A stretch of DNA of 64,000 nucleotides from Otis tarda (lineage: Eukaryota; Chordata; Aves; Otidiformes; Otididae), in the NCBI GenBank assembly GCA_026413225.1, contig CM048572.1, positions 682,001-746,000 of the forward strand, given 5' to 3'. The notes beneath the pieces are model-generated. The model worked only from the letters and a program-made list of their open reading frames with translations, made no database searches and was not told the origin of the DNA. Shown piece by piece: positions 1 to 44,294 of this stretch (position 1 is the first letter of the stretch; each line of letters begins with the position of its first letter). The position numbers were made by a program, and so were the translations under genes.

Positions 1-16
1 GGAATAAGCACAATCC

Positions 17-22
<6 letters not shown>

Positions 23-48
<26 letters not shown>
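23..48. repeat. Poly(A) tract
   Basis: This is a run of about 26 A residues at the window edge. It could be a retroelement tail or a simple repeat. There is not enough flanking sequence to decide. Confidence 0.9.
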
Positions 49-52
<4 letters not shown>

Positions 53-2258
53 AGCTGTGTTGATGTTGGGGTGCTTGAGCACAGCCTGGGCTGCTCTTGG
101 GCCAGCTAGGAGCCTGGAACCACAGAGGAGCAGCGATGCCAGCAGCTTCAGTGCCTCTGGGATTGTATCCGCTCCCCATTCCTTAACTGGTTTTCCGTGG
201 TCTGCTGCTGGGGCCTCCCTTTGGAGCGTTCGGAGTTGTAAACATGGCTTTGTTCTCCATAAGGCTTCTCCAGCTCCCTCTCATGGGCCCCTTGTCCTAC
301 GCTCCATTAGCAGCAAACGAAGGAGGCTCTGAGCTCCCTGTCTATGTAGGACAGGTCACTTCAGGTGCCTGTCCCCGTGATCTCAGACGCTTGCTGCAGT
401 GAGGCGCCCTGGACCCCACACACACGTCCCTGCTTCCGGCTGGTGTCACAGTGTGACCGGTCTCTGAGAGTTGTGCTTCAGTCTCTGTGTGTCTCTGACG
501 GACAAACTCTTCATTCCTCATCCTCAAGGAAGACCACTTGATAGGCACTTAGTCTCGGCATTGACACATCCTCAGATGACCTCTGATGACAGGATCTGCA
601 CAGTCCTGGAGCCCCACCACCTCCTGGGGCTTTGCAGAGGCTTCGGCAGCCCTGACTGGGAGCCGTAGGGAAAGAACTGCAGCTCATCGTGCAAGGACAC
701 AGCAAGGTGGCTACCCTGCATGGGGCGTGGTAGCAACACCTTGTCCATGCAGCATGTGGAGATGATGTGAGGGAGGCATCAACACTCATAAAGGTCACGT
801 TAGCCTATGGCCCCTCAAGTTCTTCAGTATCCTGCTGTTCAGGAGGGTCCTCTGTCCTCGGAGTGCAGCCATCTTTCTATGATACTACATACACTGCCTG
901 TGTTCAGAGTCCTGTTTCCTGGAGGAAGAGCTTAATTTCCCAGTTGCTTTTCTTTGCCTTGAAGCTACCTTTGAGCATGCTGCAGGCTACCTTTGAGGGC
1001 ATTACTCTTTAAAAATACCACTTGGTATGAGTCATGTTTGGCCAAGAAGGACTTGGTACTGCTCTGGCTCTCTGCAGGGCTCATCCTGAAGAAAGGAAGT
1101 TGGGGAAGGAGGTGAGATCTTGACTCGGAGCACAGGAGTCCAAAAATTATGGAACATGGAAGTGAAATGGGAGATCAAGTCATAGGAGCTCTCCTTGTAG
1201 CCAGGCGGAGGAGTTTGCTCGCAGCCTGATGTGAAGCTCCTCGAGGCAGCGGTTGCCGTGCCTTTCACTGGGGGTCTCTGGCCCTTGGCAGGGTGAATGG
1301 CTGCTTGAGTTGGTGCTGAGCAGTATGCCCAGGTAATGAGTGGAGAGAAGGCTTCATGTGGAGGGCTGGGCCATCATGCCGTGCTGATCTCAAGCTGACA
1401 GCTCCAACTGAGAAAACGTCTCTTTACTATTCTTATCTTTGGATGACCTTGCAAAGAACTTGTGTCCAGGAACTGTGCTTGGCTGCCCGGGCCGTGGTGT
1501 CACTTGGGTGATGGTGACAAGAAAACCAACTCTCCTGTGGAGCAGTGGCTGTTTGACTTCTGGGGGTTTCTCAGCTCTTCCTGTAAATGAGTCTTCTCTT
1601 CTGTTATCTCGTCCCTTCCACTTCTAGTCCTGCTCCCATCTCTTTAGTTAAAACAATTTTGTTGTTTCCTGGACCTTACACTAACATTTGTAGTCTTCGT
1701 GAGAAGATCTAATCAGGAGGTGCTACCAGGATGCTCTTTCAGGCTGAAATATTCTTTTTTGAAAAAATATTATTTTTGCTTTTAATTCCCAGGTTTTGCC
1801 AAGCAGGAGTGGCAGTCAGGAGGGACAGAAGCTGTTTTTCAAGGAGCAAAGTTTGCAAATATTCATCACCTCTGTCCCTGAGGCTGGCACAACAGAGTGC
1901 AGCAGCTTGGCCTCTTACCTGGTTCTGCCTGTACAACGCTTTGTAAAAAACCAAGCTGCTGGCCTGCAAGGGCTGCGCCTTCAGGTGGGAGCGAACCCAC
2001 CTGCTTATGTGAGATGCAATTGTGCACAAAAAGCCCTATGCTTCCTCCTGCTTTTTGCATGCCTGATGCACCATCCCCCTGCACAGCACCTTGCTGCTTA
2101 GGGACTGAGCTCCCCTCATGGCCCTGCCACCCCTCCAAAAAATCAGCATGCCCGAGGCAAGTGCCTTTGCCGTCGGGTGGAGTTCAGGCCGCTCGGGGTG
2201 AGCGGCTGGAGCTGTGGCCTGTTTACAAGCTACGAGGTGTGGAAAGTATTTGTATATT
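49..2258. other. Non-coding DNA 5' of the LTR repeat
   Basis: No coding exon is supported here. The open frames are short, overlap on both strands and show no recognisable domain. The stretch is either upstream of gene 1 or in its 5' intron, because the N-terminal exon of that gene was not located. Confidence 0.5.
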
Positions 2259-4325
2259 TGTTGTAGTTCAGCCCCAATCGGGACCAGACTACCCAGTCTC
2301 TCTCTCACTCCCCCCCACCCTCCGAGAGAATAGGAGGAGATGATATAAGAAAAATGGCTTGAGGTTGGAGATAAGGGCAGGGAGAAAATCCGTAAAGTTA
2401 CCGTTACGGGCAAAACAGACTCGACTTGGGGAAAACTATTCATTTATTTCTACAAACAGCAGGAGAATGAGACAGGGAACAAGATAACCTCCCTCCACCC
2501 CTCCCTCTTCCCAAGCTTAACATTGTCCATGTTGGCGACATGGACAGTGGGATAGAGCGCACCCTCAGCAAGTTCGCCGATGACACCAAGTTGTGTGGTG
2601 CCATCAACACACTGGAAGGGAGGGATGCCATCCAGAGGGACCTTGACAGGCTGGAGAGGTGGGCCTGTGCCAACCTCTTGAAGTTCAGCCAGGCCAAGTG
2701 CAAGGTCCTGCACCTGGGTCATGGCAATCCCAGGCACAGATCCAGGCTGGGCGGGGAATGGATGGAGAGCAGCCCTGAGGAGAAGGATTTGGGAGTGCTG
2801 GTGGATGAGAAGCTCAACACGAGCCGGCAATGTGCACTTGCAGCCCAGAAGGCCAACCGCATCCTGGGCTGCATCAAGAGGAATGTGGCCAGCAGGTCGA
2901 GGGAGGTGATTCTCCCCCTCTACTCTGCCCTGGTGAGACCCCACCTGAAGTACTGTGTCCAGCTCTGGAGCCCCCAACACAAGAAGGACGTGGAGCTGTT
3001 GGAGAAGGTGCAGAGGAGGGCCACGAAGATGATCAGAGGGCTGGAGCACCTTTCCTCTGAGGACAGACTGAGAGAGTTGGGGCTGTTCAGCCTGGAGAAG
3101 AGGAGGCTCCAGGGAGACCTGATAGCGGTCTTCCAGTACCTCAAGGTGGCCTACAAGAAAGATGGGGAAAGGCTGTTTAGTAGGGCCTGTTGCAATAGGA
3201 CGAGGGGTAATGGTTTTAAAATAGAGGGGGGAAGATTTAGATTGGAAATTAGGAAAAAATTTTTTATGATGCGAGTTATAGAACACTGGAACAGGTTGCC
3301 CAGAAAGGTGGTGGAGGCCCCATCCCTGGAAACGTTCAAGGCCAGGCTGGATGAGGCTCTGAGCAACCTGATCTAGTCAGGGATGTCCCTGCTCCTTGCA
3401 GGGGGGTTGGACTAGATGACCTTTGAAGGTCCCTTCCAACCCTAACCATTCTATGATTCTATGATCTCTACCACCTTCCCCGCCCGAGCAGCACAGGGCG
3501 GAAGAGGGAATGGGGGTTGCAGTCAGTTCATCACGCATTGTTTTACGCCGCTGCTTCATGGTCGAGGGAAGAACTCCTCACATTCCTCCCCTGCTCCACC
3601 GTGGGGTCCCTCCCACGGGCCACAGTCCTTCCTGAAACTGCTCCAGCGTGGGTCATCTCTTCCACGGAATACAGCCTCTCCAGAACGGCTGTCCCAGCGC
3701 GCCCTCCACGGGCCACAGCCTCCTTCAGGCATCCACCCTCCTTCACGGGCTCCAAGTGGATCTCTGCTCCTCCATGGACCTCCATGGGCTGCAGGGGGAC
3801 AACCTGCTCCACCATGGTCGTCACCACAGGCTGCAGGGGAATCTTGGCCAGGAGCCGCATTACTCCTCCCCCTCCTTCTTCACTGCCCTTGGCGTCTGCA
3901 GCCGTTCCTCTCACAAGAAAAGTTCTTCACAACAGGCTGGCAGACACCTCTCAGGATCTCTTCACATCATCCATCTCATCTCTTCTCCATTTCTTGCAGC
4001 TGGGCTGGGCTGAGTTGGGCCCAGTCAGCCGCCTGGCGAGAGGCCAGAGGGTGAGGCCTGCAAGGCCCATGAGGCCTGCGCCTCTGCCCCTGCTCAGCTT
4101 CTTCACATCTTCTCTTTTTTTTTTTTTTTCCTGTTTTCCCCTTCTTAAATACGTTATCGCAGAGGCGTTATTACGGAACATTCTGCTACCAATCGGCTCG
4201 GCCTTGGCCAGCCGCAGGTCCGCCCTAGGCCCAGCTGAGTCCACTAAACAAAGGGGAGCGACTTCCAGCAGTTTCCTGCAGAAGCTGCCACCTTAGGCCC
4301 CCCCTCGCTAAACAAAACCACAACA
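2259..4325 (-). mobile_element. LTR-type (ERV-like) repeat, split by a CR1
   Basis: The element reads on the minus strand and has TG...CA ends: TGTTGTGGTTTTG inward from 4325 and GGCTGAACTACAACA at the 2259 end. On the minus strand there is a TATA-like TATTTAAG near 4144-4151 and an AATAAA near 2443-2448, as expected for a promoter and poly(A) signal in an LTR. Both halves resemble one dispersed repeat I recognise from bird genomes, with motifs built around CTCCAGCGTGGG and GGGCTGCAGGGG. A CR1 (about 2520-3465) interrupts it, leaving about 1.1 kb of element. No clean target-site duplication is visible. A 123-codon open frame on the minus strand (3543-3914) lies inside and I do not call it a gene. 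The family name is not certain. Confidence 0.6.
2520..3465 (+). mobile_element. CR1 LINE, 5'-truncated, nested in the LTR repeat
   Basis: An open frame at 2540-3376 (278 codons) encodes the C-terminal part of the CR1 reverse transcriptase. It includes FADDTK around residues 12-17, then the [21 protein letters not shown] and RDLDRLERW blocks, and ends at LDEALSNLI. The stop is followed by the usual CR1 3' region, with GGGGTTGGACTAGATGACC, and the ATTCTATG octamer tail at 3448-3465. The fingers and palm start of the RT and the endonuclease are missing, which is typical 5' truncation. The uninterrupted frame over the whole remnant suggests fairly recent insertion. The exact 5' edge (2510-2535) is uncertain. 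Confidence 0.93.
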
Positions 4326-36823
<32,498 letters not shown>

Positions 36824-38763
36824 GCCGCTGGCCCTGGGATCCAAAACATTGCTCCGGGGAGTCGCTGGGTGCTCAAAGTCTTTTCCCTTCTGCTTAGATT
36901 TCTTCCGTTGTCCTTGCTGTTGTCACACCCTGGGTTAGCCCCTGAGCATCTCCCAGCACATGACTTCAAGGACAAGGACTAGACACTCCTGGAAGGTTTG
37001 GGCTGTTCAGCACCAGGAAGTCCTTGGACATGCCAGGCCAGATTCAGTGGTTCCTGGCCTTGCAGTGTGTGTCAGAGAGGGGCAGCCTTCCTCCTTGGAG
37101 CAGCAGGACTGGTTGCTCATTGAAAGGGCTATGCTGTGAGAAACCGCTACCTGGGGCAGTGAGACTCCGCCTCCCTTCTGGAGGCAGAGTTGGCTTCAGG
37201 TGGGAGGACATCACTCCTGTGCGTGGCACAAGCTGGTCCTGGGGGTGATGGTGCTTCACTGGGGATAATCCTACTGCTGTGGAGCCAGCCTGGTTCACCT
37301 CTGCAGACTGTTGGAGGCATGAGGGCTGTTCTGACACCCCATGGTGCTGTTGGTGTGAAGGTGCGGGGGGTTTGTTGGGGCAGAGAGGTCCCTTGGGCTG
37401 CCCTGGTCAGTGGAAGCACATTGCAGCCCAGGGAGAGGAGGTATCTGAGCCTCTGCTGCTGGTGGCTGGATAGGCAGACACCCTGCAGCTGGGAGCCATG
37501 GCAGGCCGGGTCCGCTCAGCATCCAGCTCACCTTCTTTAGGCAGCCTCAGAAGGCCATGCACCCGACAATTAACAGGTAGACAATCTCTTTGGCATCCAC
37601 CTAACGAGGCCCGTATCTTCTGGAGTGGTAACCCTAGCGGCCTCATGGCTCCTTTCTGCTGCGGGCAGCGTGTGCTGACACCAGCTTTCCTGAAGAGCAT
37701 CTGAGACCGTGCTCAGAGCAGCCTCCATGGCTTTGGCACCCTCTTTCCTGGTAGCAGGTCCTTCCCAGACTTCTCTGCTGGGGATTCAATAGAAGTTTTG
37801 CCTGCCCTCCTGGTTCAGTCCAGGTCTAAAGCAAGGTGGGAAGGCCCCCAGCAGTAAGAAGTGCTCCTGTGTTTGGATGTGTCCTTCCAGGCAGAGTGGC
37901 AGCATTGCTGTGTGATGGTGAAATGCTGATACTGCCTGGAGTCTGCTGTAGCACCTATGCTCTTCCCACCAAATTCCAATTGGAGTTGCAGAGGGGCTGG
38001 GAGGGGGAAGGAAGGGAAGAGAAGGGCAGAGGCAGGTCTGAGCAGCTGAGGTGTGGTGTGGTGGAGCCTGCGTAGGGGCGGTGTCAGGCAGGCAGCTCAG
38101 TGTTCTCCCTGCGGCTTTCTGTGTGCCACCAGAAGTGAGGTACAGCAAGGACAGTGTCTTTCAGAGGCAGCACATGGACTTCCCCACAGCCTCCAGATAC
38201 TGTTGCATGTTCCTTAGCAAGCAGCAATTTCTAGTTCTGTGGCATCCTGCTGTTACATTTATTTTCCTTTGAAGTGTTTTCCCTGCCAGAGGCAGGTCTG
38301 CTGCAAAAAAGCTGCGTGTTGGGATTACTCATGCAATGCTAAGTCTAAAGTAGCATCTGAGATTGCATTTGCATTTCTACATCCCCCTCCTTTCAAGCGG
38401 GGACCTGGGATCATCCTCTCTTCGCAGTGGGGGGCCGAGCCCTGCCAGCCGTGAGGTTTAAAGCTGATGTCTGAATCTGCACCGAAAGTTTGGGCATAAG
38501 GTGCAACGTGCAGAGAGTGGCCCTGAGCCTGCTGGCTGCTTGGATGTCCTGATGTGCGTGGACGGATTTTCCAAGACACGTATTTGCTCCGATGAACTCC
38601 ACAGCAGGGGTTCAGTTTGTGCTCAGCTGAACAAGGGTCGTGGTGCCTTTCCTTGTACCAGGGGCTTCTGTAGTCCAGTGGGCCAGGAAATCTTGCTCCC
38701 CTGTCAGGATTAGCTCTGTCAAACATGCCCCCCAAAATGTGCCAGGATCTATTGCACACACTC

Positions 38764-38833
38764 ATCCCATCCCATCCCATCCCATCCCATCCCATCCCAT
38801 CCCATCCCATCCCATCCCATCCCATCCCATCCC
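38764..38833. repeat. (ATCCC)14 microsatellite
   Basis: Fourteen perfect pentamer copies run without interruption. On the minus strand this is (GGGAT)n, G-rich with runs of three G. It lies in the probable 3'UTR. A frame through it gives a DGMGW repeat, which is not a gene. Confidence 0.97.
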
Positions 38834-39152
38834 AGTGCTTCAAAGCCATTCACCTCAGTTTGGCCTTCTAAAGCGCTGAACAACTTCAGATGTGGGACTG
38901 TTTTCCCAGAACTGTAGAGACAGGCGGGGGTTACCAGCTCTGCCATATTGTACTGAAATTTGAATCGTTGGACAGGCTCGGGGTGCCACGTCCTGCCCCC
39001 CGAGGGCTGGAGCAGTGTGCGGTGCCTGCCCTCTTTGGGCTGCACATGCCTTCGTCAGCCTTTGCCTGCCGTAAGCCACCACATAGGTGGTCCATGTTAT
39101 TCCTTGCACTTAGCTGTAGCAGTCAATCAAACCATAGGCTGTAAAATAGGCT

Positions 39153-39158
39153 AATAAA
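39153..39158 (+). terminator. ARHGAP39-like: Candidate poly(A) signal AATAAA
   Basis: A canonical hexamer 2.33 kb after the stop codon. It is the most plausible 3' end of gene 1, but no transcript evidence is available here. Confidence 0.45.
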
Positions 39159-39180
39159 TGACACTGGATATTATTTTCTT

Positions 39181-42014
39181 TGCCAAGAGATTTGTAAATA
39201 CGAATCAGTAAAGCAGCCTCTCCTCTGTTATAAGTACAATCTCCATGGTTGTCTCTTGTCTTTTTTGTGAATTTCTGAAGCTTGATCACGTCTGCCTGGA
39301 GCTGCAGATGTCAGCCTGGATGTCAGTGTTCACAAATAACATTTGGGAATCAGCATAACGTATGCACTTGGAAACCAAGCTATGGGGTGGTTCTGTTGTT
39401 CTTCACTCTCAGGCAGCTACTAAGGGATGCTCGAGGAAGCTTGGAAGAGAAGGGATTAAAACAGATAAAGGACAGTACTTCTTTATACAGGATCTTCTGG
39501 AGCCTCTCAGGGTCCAGAAGTTTGTGGCAATAGCTCCACAAATGGGCAGTCAGAGGATGAGGGGGATGTGCTGCTCATGCCCGTCATCCAGCAGCTGTGG
39601 GTGCTGCGGGTGCTGCTGGTGGGCTGCAGGAAGCGTGCATGCACATGTGCTTCCCCTGCGCAGTCTCTGTTGGAGACATGGTTAGACAGGCTGCCGAGCT
39701 GACCTGCCTGGGATGTTTTTATGTTCAGACTGGAGGATTGTCTGATCTTTCCTCCACCCCTGCTCCAAGGAGCAGCTGGGAGCAGTCTGTGTTGGTGCTC
39801 CACACTGGTGCTGGTTGCACACTGTGGTGGGCCTGCAGCGCAAGTGCCAGCTGTGCTACTTCAGCCGCGCAGTGACAAGTCTTGGGTCTGGCCAGTGCTG
39901 CTGATGCTCTAGAGGTGGACACTCTCCTGGCAGCTGTGGGAAAAGATGGTGCACTTCAGGCAAAGCCAGTAAGGGCTGCTTGGTTCCTCCAGCACTTTAA
40001 GATCACCTGTGCTGGCCAAATCACTGGGCCTTCACACCAGCCTTGCTGGCAGGAGGGTGGTAGGCGGCCCTTCAGGAGGGGGGCAGTGACAAGTGAGAGC
40101 AGAAGGAAGACCAATAGCATCGGAATCTCATGCAGCCCTTTCCTAGCTGGATGTCTGCAGCCTGATGTCTTAAGTGTTCTCCAAGGCTTTGCTGTGAAAT
40201 GAGCTGATTTTGGCCAAATCAAAAACATCCACAAATCGAGTGCTTCAAGTCAGGCTCAGAGACGTGGGTTTTGCAGTCACCTTCGCCTGATACCTGGATT
40301 GCTTAAAAAATCAATGCTGGAGTAGCAGCTGGGCTCACAATGGGCTTGTGGTTTGTTCCCAGCTCCCACAGCAGCACAGTGAGAGCCTGTGGTTTGGGAC
40401 ACAGCTCACTTGTCTTTGGCTCCTTGTAGAGAGGAGGTACCTGTAGCTTGTCTGAGACTTCCCACCGGTCATGGAAGGACAGTGTGTCCCAACAGGGCCA
40501 GCGCCCTTGCCGTGCTGGGATGCTCTGGCTGGTGCTGCTGAACGTCTGGCTGGTTTAAGTTTCCTTTTCTCAGAGTGTGGTGTGAACCTTTTGCTGTCTC
40601 TGCAACTGTGTCCTGGGAAACTGCAAACAAAAATGGTAAAAGCAATTCTCCCAGCTACTGATGGCAGCTGACAGACACCGTGCCCTGAAGTCTGCTGTCC
40701 ACGCTTCACCCCAGCTTCTGAAGCGGCTGGGCAGCTGCTAGGGGATCGTGGGTGGGTCTTGGACCTCTCTATGGGTTCGGCTTGAGATGGAGGATGGTAG
40801 GGCTCGGCTTTGGCAGCTGCCTGGTGTTTTACAGGATGCGGTAACCACAAGGCCACCCATCCTGGTAGAGAAGCTTCCTGCAGTCTCTCCTCCCATTGCA
40901 AATATGAGGGCTCTCCCTTCTCCTGGCCCACCAGAGAGACTCCATTTCTCCCTCAAACCAGAGGTGCCCAGAGGTTGTGCCACCTCACCAGAAATCCAGG
41001 GCAGTGGGAGGCCAGTTTTCAGCCTAATCCTCCGGTAGGTTTTTAGCCTAATCCCCACGTCAGACTTGGCACTAACTTAGCCCTGTGGGAGGACAAAGAC
41101 CAGAGGAACCAGCAAGCCTGCATCAGGAGCCCTGCAGCACCAGAGGGAGGCAGAGACAGGAGGGTCCCTGACCTGACACTGCCCCGGTGCGGGTTTGATG
41201 TGGGCGCAGCAAAGCGCTGTTGGATTCGGCAGAACCGGCGAGTGGAGGTGGCACTGAGCTGAGGCCCTGCACAGCAGAGCTCAGGCACTGGGACACCCAC
41301 AAGCTGTCTGTGGGACAACCATCAGTGATAAGATGGAGAAAGCTGGTTTAGCTGCTGAGCTTTGCTGCTTTTAGAGCTCCTGTTGTCCTGTAGCATTTGT
41401 CAGCCATGGTTAATGGTGGAGAGAAGCAGGTGTGGGTGCAGGCAGGTGGGGAAGCATCTCAGGCATGACAAGGGGACAGTGCCCCCAAGGCACTGAGAGC
41501 GAGGGGGACCACATGTGGACCCTGCCGGAGTTGAGTGCTTCCAGGTGGCTGTGCTTCCAGAGTGCTTCTGGGACACATTGAGCGACTCTTCACCTGGACT
41601 TTTCCTTCCCCAGCTGAAGACTCTGCCCAGCCCATGAAGGTTTGAACCTGCATCTCCCAGGGGCTTCTCCTGCCCCAGCCTCCGCGTGGAGCTTCCTCTT
41701 TCTCAGCATCAAAGCTATCCCACTTTGTGCTTGGTGTTTACTGGTGCCATAAAGGGAGGCTGTGTCTGAAGACTGAGGACTGTGCGACCTCAGCTGTTGG
41801 GGTTGGGTGCTGGTGGGATTCAGGTGTTCAGCAGCCCAAGACCAAGGCTGTTCTTAGTTCTCCCAAAGGAGAACTGGTGGCTTATGTCAGCTCTTCTCTG
41901 CTTGCAGCCCTGTTTCCTCCAGCCCACCCATGCCAGGTGTGGTGCTTCACAGTAACAGGGGAGACCGGGTGGGTTGGGGGGGGGAGGCGGATTTTACACT
42001 GAGGGCAGTGAGGC
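39181..42014. other. Intergenic DNA between the two genes
   Basis: No exon or full repeat is supported. Short overlapping frames on both strands have no domains. A small local duplication (CAGCCTAATCC / TAGCCTAATCC) is seen at about 41020-41055. Confidence 0.6.
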
Positions 42015-42206
42015 GCTAGCACGGGTTGCCCAGAGGTGCTGGATGCCCCATCCCTGGAAACATTCCAGGCCAGGTTGGCCGGGGCTCTGAGCAACCTGAT
42101 CTGGTTGGAGATGTCCCTGCTCCTGGCAGGGGGGTTGGGCTGGAGGGGCTTTAAGGATCCCTTCAACCCAGATCCCTTCAACCCAAACCGTTCTGTGATT
42201 CCATGT
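42015..42206 (+). mobile_element. CR1 3'-end fragment
   Basis: A fragment of about 190 bp aligns with the last coding part and 3' region of the 2520-3465 copy: GGTTGCCCAGAGGTG, CCATCCCTGGAAACATTC, GAGCAACCTGATCTGG and GGGGGGTTGGGCTGGA. It ends in a decayed octamer tail (TTCTGTGATTCCATG). GATCCCTTCAACCCA is duplicated just before the tail. It is older than the 2520-3465 copy. Confidence 0.88.
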
Positions 42207-42599
42207 GGAGGCCAGGGGGAGGGAGGGGGAGCAGGGCCCTCTCTTTTGAAGGCAGTGAGCTATTGGACTGTTCCAGCTGCAAGGTACAGCTTCTGTGGAA
42301 CAGCCTGGCCTCGGTGCCTGCTGGGGAAGATGAAAGGGCTGCAATTGCAAACGGTACCAAATACCGGGCTGGGATGCCCCTGCGGTGTGTGCTGCCTCCC
42401 CTCTCTCAGGGCAGGATAACCATTTGGAAGAGCACGGGACAGCCAGACCCCTTAACCCCAGGGACTGCAGAGGGGGGGACAGAGCAGGGTCTCTATCGCC
42501 TGCAAGCAGATAGCCCAAAAGATGACAAGGAGATGAAGGGGGCCACAGCCTCCCTCCGAGCCCCCGTTGAATCAGCAAGGCAGTGTCTGGGGGCATTGG
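42207..42599. other. Intergenic DNA before the CpG island
   Basis: No gene or repeat is recognised. GC content rises towards 42.6 kb. Confidence 0.6.
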
Positions 42600-43230
42600 T
42601 GCAGAATGGCCGCTTGTGGCATGCCTCTGCCACGCTGCTCCACGGATGGGGCTGCGCCTGCCCCGAACGCGGGCACGGGCTGCGGTGGGCATCCTTCCCT
42701 GGAGATCCGCCAGCGGCGCCCAGCCTCTCCGGAGGCTCTGGCCGGTGCAGGAGAGGCGAGGAACGGTGCCGAGGCAGAAACCCCTCAGATGTGGAGCTCT
42801 GCGGTGAGGAAGGCGCGCTGGCCTGGCGAGCCCCTCCTCTCCCACGCGCGTGCGCGCCCCGGGAGCGGGCCCGCGGGGCGCGCCCTGCGGCAGCGCTCTG
42901 CCCGGAGCCGCCGCGAGCGCGGCGGGAAAGGGCCGGGAGCGCGGGAAGCGGCCGGCTCGCGCCTGGCCCGCTGCACCCCGCCGCGCCACAGCGGCGCGGG
43001 CTGCAGTGACCCCGCGCGGCCCGCGCGAGGACGAGCGCTGGGACAGGGGGGCGGCGCGGCCCCGCACAGCCGGCCGGGACAACGGCGCCCGGGGGCGCGC
43101 AGCGCTGCGGGGGGATGCTGGTGGGGCCCTGGACAGCGCGCGGGGAGAACCCTCACACCTGGGCGCAGGCGCACCCCGGGGCCGCCGCAGAGCCGTGTCT
43201 GTCGGGGGGAACAGCAGAACCAAGGGTTTT
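42600..43230. promoter_or_regulatory. Orphan CpG island
   Basis: Very GC-rich sequence with dense CpG, strongest at about 42840-43110 (for example GCGCGTGCGCGCCCCGGGAG). It lies about 2.6 kb before the main PHF20 island. Open frames across it on both strands are a by-product of low AT content. It may be an alternative PHF20 promoter, a promoter for an unannotated RNA on either strand, or a regulatory island. Confidence 0.5.
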
Positions 43231-43613
43231 GCCCTCATCTCTGGAAGGAGAAGGAAGTGGTTTCTGCCGCGCCTGTTCTCATGGCATGTGTTATTCCGTG
43301 GTGGTTTTTTTTTTTTTTAATCATGAAAACTCCTAAATGAAATACAGTGCTCTCAAAAAAACCCAATATGCAAACACTATGCTGACATTTCGGTAAAAAA
43401 AAATAAATCTATTTCCCTCAAAACTTCAGAGTTATTTTTTTTTTTAGCTGCTTTCAATTCTTTCCGCATTTTTTTCTCTTGCTTCTAGAAACCTGCAATG
43501 TTAAAACCCCATGTGAGATTTCCAGGTTAAAAAATAAACCCAAACTGATAACTAAATTTTCTGCCACATTTTTTCCCTGCTGTGGTATTTTTAGCACAGC
43601 TCTCTGCTTCCAG
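43231..43613. other. T/A-rich spacer
   Basis: A sudden change from the CpG island to AT-rich DNA with T runs (43302-43318, 43435-43446). No gene is seen. Confidence 0.7.
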
Positions 43614-44294
43614 TGTCCTGGTTTCAGCAGGGATGGAGTTAATTTTCTTCTCAGTAGCCGGTGTGTTTTGGATTTTGTGTGTGAAGAATGTTGATAAAAA
43701 CATTCTGATGATACGAGTTGTTGTTAATGAGACCAAGGACACTGTCTGGCTTTCCAAGTCTCGTTAACGTGCAGATGCGGGAAGCTGGGCGAAAGACAGA
43801 CAGAATAATTGACCCAGACTGGCCAAAGAGAGTGTTCCATGCCATAAACGTCATGCTCAGTGTGTAAGTGGGGGTTGCCCATGGGAGGGGGTAATCCTTT
43901 TCTGGTATTCCTTTTCTGTTCGGAGATTCTGTTCGGGCACCCTTGGCATCCTTTACTTCTCTCTTGCTTGCTGGCATCGTTCCCTCTACCTTGCTAGCTT
44001 GCTCTCCCCCTCTTTGCTTGCTGCTCGGTGTCGTTCCTGTGATCGCTGCTCAGGACAGGCTGCGTTGGTCATTCGGACATCGGGTGGTGAGAAATTGTAC
44101 ACTGTTCATTTTGTATATTTTGTATATATTGATATCCTTATATCCTGTTAGCTTTGTAGTTGTTAGTATTTTTAGTAAACTGTTTTAATCTCAACCCATG
44201 AGTTTTCCTTTCTTCCCAATTTCTCTCCCCCGTCCCACTGGGTAGGGGGAGGGTGAGTGAGAAACTGTGTGGTGATCCAGGCTAAACCACCACA
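43614..44294 (+). mobile_element. Solo LTR of an avian endogenous retrovirus-like family
   Basis: The copy runs from TGTCCTGGTTTCAGCAGG to CTAAACCACCACA, so it has TG...CA ends and is about 680 bp. The start GATGGAGTTAATTTTCTTC, the middle GACCCAGACTGGCCAAAG and CATGCTCAG, and the end segment TCTCAACCCATGAGTTTTC match an LTR type I know from many birds. The usual TATA box position reads GTGTGTAAG and looks decayed. No gag, pol or env sequence follows, so it is a solo LTR. Flanking TCCAG/CACAG are not a convincing target-site duplication. Confidence 0.75.

Larger units (their letters stand above)
36824..39180 (+). other. ARHGAP39-like: Probable 3'UTR of the RhoGAP gene
   Basis: Non-coding sequence follows the stop codon. 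The first good AATAAA I see is at 39153-39158, followed about 90-110 bp later by a T/G-rich stretch. If that signal is used, the 3'UTR is about 2.35 kb and includes the ATCCC array. An earlier non-canonical signal cannot be excluded. Confidence 0.5.

Noticed and set aside
3543-3914. 123-codon minus-strand frame in the LTR-type repeat
   Set aside because: It lies in repeat sequence with short internal near-repeats (LQPV, LQPME). I recognise no gag or other protein domain, so it is described with the element only.
38325-39045. DGMGW-repeat proteins on the minus strand
   Set aside because: They are translations of the ATCCC microsatellite.
41994-43238. 414-codon minus-strand open frame
   Set aside because: It runs through a CR1 fragment and a CpG island; low AT content explains the lack of stops, and no domain is seen.
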